Part shown: positions 42,383 to 57,100 of the stretch, one piece after another
How the letters are laid out: every line of letters starts with the position of its first letter
How positions within the stretch are numbered: position 1 is the stretch's first letter
Assembly: GCA_023426545.1 (NCBI GenBank)
Contig: JAFAAN010000092.1
Span: forward strand, 13,858-77,857
Length of the DNA stretch: 64,000 nt
Direction of reading: 5' to 3'
Source: Pseudomonadota bacterium
Lineage (GTDB): Bacteria > Myxococcota > Myxococcia > Myxococcales > Myxococcaceae
Program-made: the position numbers and the translations under genes
Notes under the pieces: generated by a model
Seen by the model: the letters and a program-made list of their open reading frames with translations, nothing else
Databases searched by the model: none
Told to the model about the DNA's origin: nothing

Positions 42383-43338
42383 TCTTCCTGGAGGTGCTGG
42401 AAGGGGACTCCGTCCAGGCCCGCCACCGCCTGGAGCGCTTTCCCGTCAGCGTGGGCCGGGGCTACGGGAACGACGTCATCCTCGACGACCCGAAGGTGTC
42501 CGCCGAGCACCTGCGCATCGAGCGGCGCGAGGACGGCACGCTGGTGCTGCGCGACGTGGGCAGCCAGAACGGCACCTACCGCGTGGAGCCCTGGGCGCAG
42601 CTGGCCGAGCTGGCGCTGGCCCCGGATACCCGCGTGTCGGTGGGGGACACCCTCCTGCGCTTCCGCGCGCGCAGCCACCCCGTGGAGAAGACGGTCATCG
42701 CCGCGCCGCCCACCGCGCCGCGACCGCGAATGTTCGAGCGGCCCCGCTCGTTCTCGCTGGCCATGCAGGCCCTGCTGGGCGCGAGCCTGCTGGAGGGCTA
42801 CCTGGCCAACTACGGGCGCACGGATTGGGGCGAGCTGACCGTGGCGCTGGTCGTGCCCCTGGGCATCACCTTCCTGTGGGCCGGAGGCTGGTCCATCGCG
42901 AGCCGCATCGCGCGCCGGCAGTTCCACTACCGAACGCACGCCACCGTGGCCGCGCTGGTGCTGCTGGGCGCCGTCCTCATCCAGCCGCTGCTCACGCTGG
43001 TGGGCTTCAGCCTGGGCGTGAGCGGGAACCTAGCCTGGGCGCATCATGCCGCCTTCCTGGGGCTGATGGCGTGGGGCCTCTACTGGCACCTGCGCTACGT
43101 GACGAAGTGGGAGCCCGCGCGGCTCCTCCGGGTCATCGCCGTCGTCACCCTGACGTTCGGCGCCCTGTCGCGCGCGGACGAATGGCTGGGCAACGAGTCG
43201 TTCAGCACCGAGCTGGGCTTCCGGCGGGCGTTGCTGCCGCCGGCCTTCCGGCTGGTGGGCGCCGAGCCGGTGGAGGACTTCTTCGCGGACGCGGTGAAGG
43301 TCCAGGAGCAGGTGGACGCGCTGGCGAAGGAGCCGTGA
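42370..43338 (+). CDS. FHA-domain integral membrane protein
   Basis: A 322-aa protein with an N-terminal FHA domain (about 15-100; SVGRGYGNDVILDDPKVSAE, DVGSQNGTYRV) and five predicted membrane segments in the C-terminal half (about 125-285), with an exposed tail. FHA domains bind phosphothreonine, so this may be a membrane receptor for kinase signals. Start GTG 42370 has GGAGGGG about 5 nt upstream; it overlaps the protease gene by 13 nt. Fusion of FHA to a polytopic helical bundle of this kind is not a common named family. Confidence 0.75.
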   Translation: MDEVIFLEVLEGDSVQARHRLERFPVSVGRGYGNDVILDDPKVSAEHLRIERREDGTLVLRDVGSQNGTYRVEPWAQLAELALAPDTRVSVGDTLLRFRARSHPVEKTVIAAPPTAPRPRMFERPRSFSLAMQALLGASLLEGYLANYGRTDWGELTVALVVPLGITFLWAGGWSIASRIARRQFHYRTHATVAALVLLGAVLIQPLLTLVGFSLGVSGNLAWAHHAAFLGLMAWGLYWHLRYVTKWEPARLLRVIAVVTLTFGALSRADEWLGNESFSTELGFRRALLPPAFRLVGAEPVEDFFADAVKVQEQVDALAKEP

Positions 43339-43342
43339 GCGG

Positions 43343-43354
43343 GAAGGGCCCTTC
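43343..43354. repeat. 12-bp perfect palindrome after FHA membrane gene
   Basis: GAAGGGCCCTTC is a perfect palindrome 5 nt after the stop codon and about 55 nt before the next start. It is too short and lacks a T-run for a confident terminator. Confidence 0.3.
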
Positions 43355-43408
43355 AGGACGTTCCAGGCCGGATGGGGCGTGTCAGATGGGGCAGGTAGGA
43401 AGTGACGG

Positions 43409-44602
43409 ATGGACGTCCGTCATGAGGAAAGGCTCGTCACAGGGGGATGGAGGGGGCGCGGAGCCGCGCCGGAGCGGTGGCCAACCCGGGTGAGCGTGGC
43501 GCCGGACCTGGAGGCGTTCCGCGTGGTGGCGCGCGGGCTGCTGGCCCGGGAGGCGCCGCCAGAGCGGGTGCTCTTCGAAGAGGTGCGTGGACTGCCAGGG
43601 ACGCTGCGGGCGGCGGCGCGGTGGGAGGCCTGTGGGCGGCTGGCGCCCGTGGTGCCACGGGACTTCCTGGGCCTGGCGCGGGCGGTGGTGAGCCACCGCG
43701 CCCCGGCCCGCTGGGCGCTGCTGTACCGGGTGCTGTGGCGGCTGACCCATGGGGAGCCCGGCTTGCTCCAGCGGCAGGATGACCCGGACGTGCGCCACCT
43801 GCGGGGGATGGAGCAGGCGGTCCGGCGGGACGTGCAGGCCATGACGGCGTCCGTGCGCTTCCGGCGGGTGTGGCGGGGCGGCCAGACGCACCATGTCGCG
43901 TGGTACCAGCCCGAGCACCGCATCGTCCGGGAGGTGGCGCCGTACCTCGTGCGCCGCTTTCCCGCCTTCTCGTGGAGCCTGCTCACGCCAGAGGCGTGCG
44001 CGCACTGGGATCTGGAGCGGCTGACCTTCGAGGAGGGCGGCCGTCTCCCGGCCGGAAGCCCGCGCTTCGCGCCGGAGACGCCGGGCGCGTCCGTGATGCT
44101 GGTGGGGGCGGCGCCGCGGGGCGGTGAGGCGCCGTCCTTCGCGGGGGCCGCGGGGCAGCTCCTGGAGGTGGTGCTGGGGCGGGCAGGGCTGCCGCGGCCC
44201 CCGGCGTGTGTCACCCACGCCGTGGTGCCGTGTGACCCCGGGTGCGTGGCGGGGCGCGGCGCCTCATGGGAGGCCGGTGGAGGCACGTGCCGGCATGGGT
44301 TGGACGCGGTGGTGGCGCACGTCCGCCCGAGGCTGATCATCGCGCTGGGGCCGGTGGCGGCGCAGGCCTTCCTGGGTGTGGCGTTTCGCATCCACCTCAG
44401 TCGGGGGCGCGTGCTTGGCACGCCCTGGGCGGATGGATGGATGGCCACCCTGGACCCGGAGGCCGTGCTCCGGCTGTCTGGGGAGCGGGCGCGGGCGGAG
44501 GCGCGCATCCACCTGGAGGCGGACCTCCGCTCCGCCTCCGCCTGGTTGCGGCGCCACCCCGCCGGCCACCGAATGGCGGCTCAGAGGCCGCGCACGGCGT
44601 GA
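43409..44602 (+). CDS. DUF4130-UdgX-like fusion with degenerate glycosylase motifs
   Basis: The 397-aa protein joins a DUF4130-like N-terminal domain (about 1-190; TLRAAARWEACGRLA, VSHRAPARWALLYRVLWRL, WYQPEHRIVREVAPYLVRRF) to a C-terminal region like UdgX uracil-DNA glycosylases (about 210-380). In the latter the family motifs are damaged: the usual GEQPG is GAAPRGG, VTNAVKHF is VTHAVVPC, the KRRIH loop is missing, and the HPS-type motif is LDPEAVLR. Scaffold parts such as FAGAAGQLLEVVLGRAGLPR and IIALGPVAAQAF remain. It may bind DNA without cleaving it, or be a decaying gene. The 3' end overlaps the convergent aldo/keto reductase gene by 22 bp. Confidence 0.68.
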   Translation: MDVRHEERLVTGGWRGRGAAPERWPTRVSVAPDLEAFRVVARGLLAREAPPERVLFEEVRGLPGTLRAAARWEACGRLAPVVPRDFLGLARAVVSHRAPARWALLYRVLWRLTHGEPGLLQRQDDPDVRHLRGMEQAVRRDVQAMTASVRFRRVWRGGQTHHVAWYQPEHRIVREVAPYLVRRFPAFSWSLLTPEACAHWDLERLTFEEGGRLPAGSPRFAPETPGASVMLVGAAPRGGEAPSFAGAAGQLLEVVLGRAGLPRPPACVTHAVVPCDPGCVAGRGASWEAGGGTCRHGLDAVVAHVRPRLIIALGPVAAQAFLGVAFRIHLSRGRVLGTPWADGWMATLDPEAVLRLSGERARAEARIHLEADLRSASAWLRRHPAGHRMAAQRPRTA

Positions 44603-45561
44603 GGCCGGTAGGGCGCTTCCAGCGCCTTGAGCTCCTCGGGCGTCAGCTTGAGGTCCAGCGCACGGACGGCGTCCTCCAGGTGCTCCAGCTTCGTGGCGCC
44701 GATGATGGGCGCCGTCACGGCGGGCCGCGAGAGGAGCCAGGCGAGGGCCGTCTGCGCGGGCGGCACGTTGCGCTTCTCCGCGACGCTCCGGTTGGCTTCG
44801 ACCACGTCCCAGTCTCCCGGCTGGTCATAGAGCGTGGGGGACAGGGTGTCCGACTTCGCGCGCGTCGTGGCGTTGCGGTCCGTCAGCGACTTGCGCGAGC
44901 CCGCGAGCAGGCCGCGTGCCAGCGGAGACCAGGGAATGACGCCAATGCCCTCGGCCTCGCAGAGAGGGAGCATCTCCCGCTCCTCTTCCCGGTAGACGAG
45001 GTTGTAGTGGCCCTGCATGGACACGAAGCGCGTCCAACCGCGCAGGTCCGCGACGCCCAGGGCCCGCGCGAACTGCCAGGCATACGCGGAGGACGCGCCG
45101 AGGTAGCGCACCTTCCCCTGGCGCACGAGCTGGTCCAGCGCGGCCAGCGTCTCCTCCAGGGGCGTATTCGGGTCCATGCGGTGGATTTGATAGAGGTCGA
45201 TGGCCTCCACGCCCAGCCGTTTCAGGCTCGCCTCGCAGCCCTGGACGATGTGCTTGCGCGACAGGCCCCGCAGGTTCTGTCCGTCCCCCATGGGGAAGAA
45301 GACCTTGGTGGCCAGCACCACCTCGTCCATGCGCGCGTAGCGGCGCAGGGCACGGCCCGTGACTTCCTCACTGGCTCCCAGTGAATACATGTCCGCGGTG
45401 TCGAAGAAGTTGATGCCCAGCTCCACCGCCCGGCGGAAGAAGGGCTGCGCGGCCTCTTCATCCAGCACCCAGGGGCGCCACTTGGGCGTGCCGTAGCTCA
45501 TGCAGCCCAGGCACAGCCGTGACACCCGGAGGCCGGTGCGTCCAAGGTTGGTGTATTTCAT
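44581..45561 (-). CDS. Aldo/keto reductase
   Basis: A 326-aa NAD(P)H-dependent oxidoreductase of the aldo/keto reductase superfamily. Catalytic residues visible: Asp54 and Tyr59 (FFDTADMYS), Lys in LATKVFF and His in YQIHRMD. The cofactor site PIIGATKLEHLEDA is near the C-terminus. It reduces aldehydes or ketones in the cytosol; the substrate is unknown. Start 45561 follows GAGGAA with 8-nt spacing. The gene is divergent from the NRPS locus with 255 bp between starts and could be co-regulated with it, but nothing shows a role in the pathway. Confidence 0.9.
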   Translation of the reverse strand: MKYTNLGRTGLRVSRLCLGCMSYGTPKWRPWVLDEEAAQPFFRRAVELGINFFDTADMYSLGASEEVTGRALRRYARMDEVVLATKVFFPMGDGQNLRGLSRKHIVQGCEASLKRLGVEAIDLYQIHRMDPNTPLEETLAALDQLVRQGKVRYLGASSAYAWQFARALGVADLRGWTRFVSMQGHYNLVYREEEREMLPLCEAEGIGVIPWSPLARGLLAGSRKSLTDRNATTRAKSDTLSPTLYDQPGDWDVVEANRSVAEKRNVPPAQTALAWLLSRPAVTAPIIGATKLEHLEDAVRALDLKLTPEELKALEAPYRPHAVRGL

Positions 45562-45816
45562 TCCGTTGGTTCCTCATACGTGCAGCGTGAATGACACCAC
45601 GTTCCGTCCTGCTTTCGGGCCCTCGGTCGCACGGCCCGTGGAAGCAGAATCCCGAGCCTGCCGAGTCTTTTCTGATTACTTAGAATCATGTAGATAAAGC
45701 TGGAATCCGAGGGGCGCTGTTCGGAGCGAAGTGGAGCGAGCCCCCCGAGTTTCCAGCAGGGGCCGTGAAGCGATGTTCCGGACGGTGACTCCCGGCAGTG
45801 CCTCGGGACTCACGTC
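45562..45816. promoter_or_regulatory. Divergent promoter region before the NRPS/PKS cluster
   Basis: This 255-bp spacer is shared by the aldo/keto reductase (minus) and the first NRPS gene (plus). It contains an AT-rich patch (about 45668-45700) unlike the surrounding GC-rich DNA, with the inverted repeat TGATT-N6-AATCA at 45673-45688, a possible operator. A TAGATAAAG at 45691-45699 could overlap a -10. No exact promoter is called. Confidence 0.45.
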
Positions 45817-51153
<5,337 letters not shown>

Positions 51154-51163
51154 GCACGACACC

Positions 51164-54100
51164 ATGAGCGAGAACAACGGTAGCGCGGGCAACGACATCG
51201 CCATCATCGGCATCGCCAGCCGCTTCCCCGGAAGCGCGGACGTGCGGGCCTTCTGGCGGAACCTCCGCGAAGGCGTGGAGTCCATCTCCCGCGTGCCTCC
51301 CGAGGCGGTGGAGTCTTCTCCGCTGGTGTCCGAGGCCGTCCGCCGTCATCCGGACTTCGTGCCGGTGGCCGCGGAGCTGGAGGGCGGTGACCGCTTCGAT
51401 GCGGCCTTCTTCGGCATGGCCCCGCGCGAGGCGGAGTGGATGGATCCGCAGCAGCGCGTGTTCCTGGAGTGTGCCTGGACGGCGCTGGAGGACGCGGCGC
51501 TCGACCCGGAGCGCTTCGAGGGGAAGATTGCGCTCTACGCGGGCGCGAGCGCCTCCCTGCACGGCCTCTCGATGCTGGGGCAGGAGAACCTGGACCCCGC
51601 GTCGTACTACGAGCTGATGAGCACCGCGGCGGAGAACCTGGCGACGCGGGCGTCCTTCAAGCTGGGGCTGCGGGGAGAGAGCCTGTCCATCTACACCGCC
51701 TGCTCCACGGGGCTGGTGGCGGTCCACATGGCCTGCCAGAGCTTGCTGATGCGCCAGTCGGACGTGGCGCTGGCCGGAGCCGTGCGCCTGTCGATGCCCC
51801 AGCGCTCGGGCTACCTGTTCCAGGAGGGGATGATCCTGTCGCCGGACGGGCACTGCCGTGCGTTCGATGCACGCGCGGCGGGGACGGTGCCGGGCAACGG
51901 CGTGGCGGTGGTGGTGCTCAAGCCGCTGGAGGACGCGCGCAGGGACGGTGACCGCGTGTACGCGGTCATCCGAGGCTCTTCCATCAACAACGACGGCAGC
52001 CTGAAGGTGGGCTACACGGCCCCCAGCGTGGACGGGCAGGCCGACGTCATTGGCGAGGCGCTGGCGTTCGCGGGCCTGGAGGCGGGCGACATCGGCTACG
52101 TCGAGGCGCACGGTACGGGCACCGCCTTGGGCGACCCCATCGAGGTCGCGGCGCTCACACGCGCGTACCGGCGGCACACGGACCGGAAGGGCTACTGCGC
52201 GCTGGGGTCGGTGAAGACGAACGTCGGCCACCTGGACACGGCGGCCGGTCTGGCGGGGCTCATCAAGGCCACCCTGGCCCTGGCGCACGAGGAGCTGCCG
52301 CCCTCGCTCCACTTCGAGCGGCCGAACCCCGCCATCGACTTCGAGAACAGCCCGTTCTTCGTCATCGACCGGCTGCGGCCGTGGCCCCGAGGTTCGGTGC
52401 CGCGCCGCGCGGGCGTCAGTGCGTTTGGAATTGGAGGGACGAACGCACACGCGGTGCTGGAGGAGGCGCCGCTGCCCGAGCCGGCTTCTCCGAGTGTCCG
52501 GCCCACCCAGGTGGTGACGCTGTCGGGCCGCTCGGCGGAGGCACTGGACGCAGCGGCGCGGGATCTGGCCGATTGGCTGGAGACCGCGCCGTCCGACCTG
52601 TCGCTGGAGGACGTGGCGTTCACGCGCAACGTGGGCCGCCGCGCCTTTGAGTATCGGCGGGCCTTCGTGGCGAAGGACCGCGCGGAGCTGCTGGAGAAGC
52701 TGCGCGGCCCCGGGAAGCCCCAGGTCGTGGAGAACGGGGGCGCGGCACGCGATCAAGGCGTGGCCTTCCTGTTCCCGGGCCAGGGCGCGCAGACGGTGGG
52801 CATGGGCCGCGCGCTGCATGCCGCGGAGCCCTGTTACCGCGAGGCCCTGGAGGCTTGCCTGTCGGGACTGGGAGGCCAGTTGGGCGCGGCGGTGCGTGAG
52901 GTGCTGTTCCCCACAGTGGGAGCAGAGGCCGCAGCGGAGCAGGCGTTGGCGGATCCGGGCATCGCGTTGCCCGCGCTGTTCTCCGTGGAGTACGCGCTGG
53001 CGCGCCAGTGGGAGGCGTGGGGCGTGCAGCCGCGCGCGCTGCTGGGCCACAGCTTCGGTGAGTACGTGGCGGCCTGCCTCGCGGAGGTCCTGTCGCTGGA
53101 GGATGCGCTGGCGCTGGTGGCGGCCCGCGGCCGCCTGATGGCGCGGATGCCCCCCGGAAGCATGACGGCGGTGGGCTGCGCGGAAGAGGGGGTCCGCCCG
53201 CTGCTGACGGCGGGGTTGTCGCTGGCCGCCGTGAATGGGCCGGACCGCTGTGTGGTGTCCGGACCTCCGGCGGACGTGGAGGCGCTGGAGCGCGAGCTGC
53301 GCGCGCGAGGCGTGGGCGTGCTGCGGCTGCCCGCGCGGCATGCGTTCCACTCGGCGGCGGTGGAGCCGGTGATGGAGGAGCTGCGGCGCGTGGTCGCGGG
53401 CCTGCGCCTGTCCGCGCCTCGCCGTCCATATGTGTCCAGCGTCACGGGGACGTGGATCCGCGCGGAGGAGGCGACGGACCCGGAGTACTGGCTCCGCCAG
53501 ATTCGGGCACCTGTGCGCTTCGGAGATGGGCTGGAGACGCTGAAGGCGGACGGGTGCTCCGTGTTCCTCGAAGTGGGGCCGGACCAGGCGCTGACCGCAC
53601 TGGCGAAGCTGGGGCTGCGCGGGCATCGGGGACGTGCCGTGGCCTCGCTGCCCCGTGCGGGATCGGCCGCGAATGAACATGCCGTGCTGATGGAGGCGCT
53701 GGGCGCGCTGTGGGCGCAGGGGCTCGCCATCGACTGGCCGCGCGTCTACGCACACGAGGCCCGCCAGAAGGTGGCGCTGCCCACCTATCCCTTTCAGCGG
53801 CAGACCTTCCGGACGCCTCGGCCCGCCGCCGTGGTGGCCCGGCCGGAGACGGCCGCGACCGTGGTGGCGCTGCCCCTGGAAATCGGAAGCACGTCAGTGG
53901 CCGAGGTGCCGGAGGAGCAGTCCGGGGCGGCTCGCACGGACGTGGAGCGCAAGGTGCTGGCCATCTGGCGCGAGCGGCTGGGCCGAACCGACTTCGGCAT
54001 CCACGACGACTTCCTGGAGCTGGGGGGCAACTCGCTGATGGCCGCGCAGTTGTTGACCCGGCTGCGTGAGGCGTTTCCTGTCTCGCTCCCCTTGAGTGAC

Positions 54101-57100
54101 GTGTTCGACGCGCCCACGGTGGCGGGCATTTCGGCCCGAATCCAGGCGCGGCTGGGAGCGGCGGGGAGCGTTTCCTCGGAGCCGGTCCTGCCTCCCCTGG
54201 TCCGCATCCCGCGCGAGGGCGCCTTGCCCCTGTCCGTGGTGCAGGAGCGCGTCTGCGCATTGGAGCAGGCGCTCCCCGGTAACCCCGCACTGAACATGTA
54301 CGTGGTGCTCCGGCTTCATGGCGCGTTGGACGTGGCGCTGCTGGAGCGGTCGTTGGAGGCAGTGGCGGCGCGCCACGAGGCGCTGCGTACCGTCTATCCG
54401 CGCGGCGAAGGCGCCACGACCGTCCGCATCATCCCGGAGCTGAAGTGGCCGCTGTCCGCCGAGCCGCTGGACCCGATGGCATGGCAGCGCCCCGTGCATG
54501 ACGAGGTGGCCCGGCCGTTCGACCTCGAACAGGGGCCCGTCGCCCGCGCCCGGCTCTGGCGGCTGTCGCCGGAGGAGCATCTGCTGGCCGTCACCGTGCA
54601 CCACGTGGTGTGTGACACGTGGTCGCTGGTGGTGTTCGCGAAGGAGCTGGGGGAGCACTACACCGCCTTCAAGCAGGGGCGGCCGGTGGCGTTGTCCGCC
54701 TTGCCCGTGCAGTACGTGGACTATGCGGCGTGGCAGCAGCAGGCGCTGAAGGCCGGCGCGTTCGCTTCCCAGACCGCGGCCTGGCGCGAGCGCCTGACGG
54801 CGTTCCCGCGTCCGCTGGAGCTGCCGGTGGACCGTCCGAGGGGAGAAGGCCCCGCGCTCCGCGGCCAGTACCTGCGGGTGGGGTTCCCGCGCGCGCTCTC
54901 GGCGTCGGTCCAGGCGTTCGCGCAGCGAGAGGGTGCCACGCCATTCATGGTCCTGCTGGCATCGTGGAAGGCGCTGCTGTCGCGCTGGACGGGCCGTGAC
55001 GACATCGTGGTGGGGACGCCCATTGGCAACCGGAGCCGGCCGGAGCTGGAGCCGTTGATTGGCTACGTGGCGCACTCCGTCCCACTGCGGACGGACCTGT
55101 CCGGGGACCCGCCATTCAAGGAGCTGGTGGCGCGGGTGCGCGAGGTGATGATGGATGCCTACGCGCACCCTGACGTGCCGTACGAGTCGCTGGTCCGGGA
55201 GGTCGAGCCCGCGAAGGACACCGGCCGAGGCCGTGTCTTCGACTCGATGTTCGTGCTGCACAGCCGGTTCAATCTGGACCTGGAGCTGCCGGGCTTGCGC
55301 ATGGGGCTGGCGGAGCTCGAGAACGGTCCCCCCGAGTTCGGCTCCGTCCTGTCGGACCTGTCCGTGGGGCTGGGTGAGCATGAGCACGGCTTCTCCGGCA
55401 CCATCGACTACGCGGAGGAGCGCTTCGAACGCGACACCGTGGAGCGGATGGTGGCGCACTGGACCACGCTTCTCGAAGCGGCGGTGGCGGAGCCCGGCGT
55501 GGCCATCTCCGCGCTGCCGCTGGAGCACGCTCGACACGACCATGCGCTCACCCCGGAGCCTGCGGTCCCCGCGCTGGAGGTGACGCCGGTGGTGGCGCTG
55601 CTCCAGGCTCGCGCGGCCATGGACGCGGCCACGGTGGCGATGACGGCGCCGGACGGGCGGAGCGTGACATGGGGCGAGCTGCGAGGCGCCGCGGGGCGTC
55701 TGGCTGCCTTGCTGTCCAGCCGCGGCGTGGGGCCCGACGCGCTGGTGGCGGTGTGTCTGGAGCCATCGGTGGAGCGCGTGGTGGCGCAGTGGGCGGTCCA
55801 GGAGACGGGCGCGCCCTACGTCCTGGTATCCGTGCCGCGGTTGAGGGAGCTGCCTGGCCTCGCACCTCCGGGCGCGCCTCCTCCGCTTCTTCTAACCCAC
55901 GCGAGGGTTCGTACGGGATCAGCCCTGGACGCGGAGCGCGTCCTCCACGTGGACACCGTGCTCGCGGAGGCCGGTGCGCCAGCGCGGGATGCCCCATGGA
56001 CGCCGCGACGTGCGTCCGCCGAGGACCGGGTCTGCCTGGAGCCCTGGGCCGGTCCCCGGGGCGAGCAGCTTCAGGCCATCCACACGCACCGCACCGTGGC
56101 GGAGCTGTTCGCGCGGCTGGACGCGAATGCGGAGAGGGAGGGCGGCGTCTGGCTCGCGGCGGAGGAGGCGCGGGCGCCCGGCACCGGACTGGAGGTCCTC
56201 TGGGCCCTGACACGAGGGCTGCGCGTGGTGTTGCCAGCGGAGCGCGCGCACTTCACGCCGGTGGGAGCTGGCGCGGCGCCTGCTCGACGGCGCCTGGACT
56301 TCAGCTTGTCGTTCTTCGCCAACGACGAGGATTCGCTCGGGGGCCGCAAGTACCGTCTGTTGTTGGACGCCGCGAAGTTCGCGGATGCGAATGGCTTCTC
56401 CGCGGTGTGGACGCCGGAGCGGCACTTCCATGCGTTCGGTGGCATGTACCCGCGGCCGGCGGTGGTGGGCGCGGGCGTGGCCACGGTGACACAGCGTCTG
56501 GGTATCCGCGCGGGAAGCGTGGTGCTGCCGCTGCACGACCCCATCCTCGTCGCGGAGGAGTGGGCCGTGCTGGACAACCTGTCCGACGGGCGGGTGGGGG
56601 TGTCCTTCGCATCGGGTTGGCACGTGAACGACTTCGTGTTCGCGCCGGACCGGTACGCGCGGCGGAAGGAGGTCATGCGCCAAGGACTCGATGAGGTCCG
56701 AACCCTGTGGCGAGGTGGGACGGTGCTGCGGCGCAATGGCGCTGGCGCGGAGGTGGCGATCTCGCTGCGGCCACGCCCGGTGCAGAAGACGCTGCCCATC
56801 TGGCTCACCGCGGCCGGAAATCCCGAGACCTTCCGGCTGGCGGGGGAGCTGGGCGCCTACGTGCTCACCAACCTGATGGGCCAGCAACTGGAGGACCTGG
56901 AGGAGAAGGTGGCGCTGTATCGCGATGCATGGCGGCAACATGGTCATGCGGGGCGGGGACACGTGAGCCTGATGCTGCATGCGTACCTCGGTGACGATCC
57001 GGCCGAGGTCCGGCGAAGGGCTCGCCAGCCGCTGCTCGACTACTTCCGCAGCTCCGTGGACATCTCCGCGGGCTTCATGGCCGGCATGGGCCTCGACATG

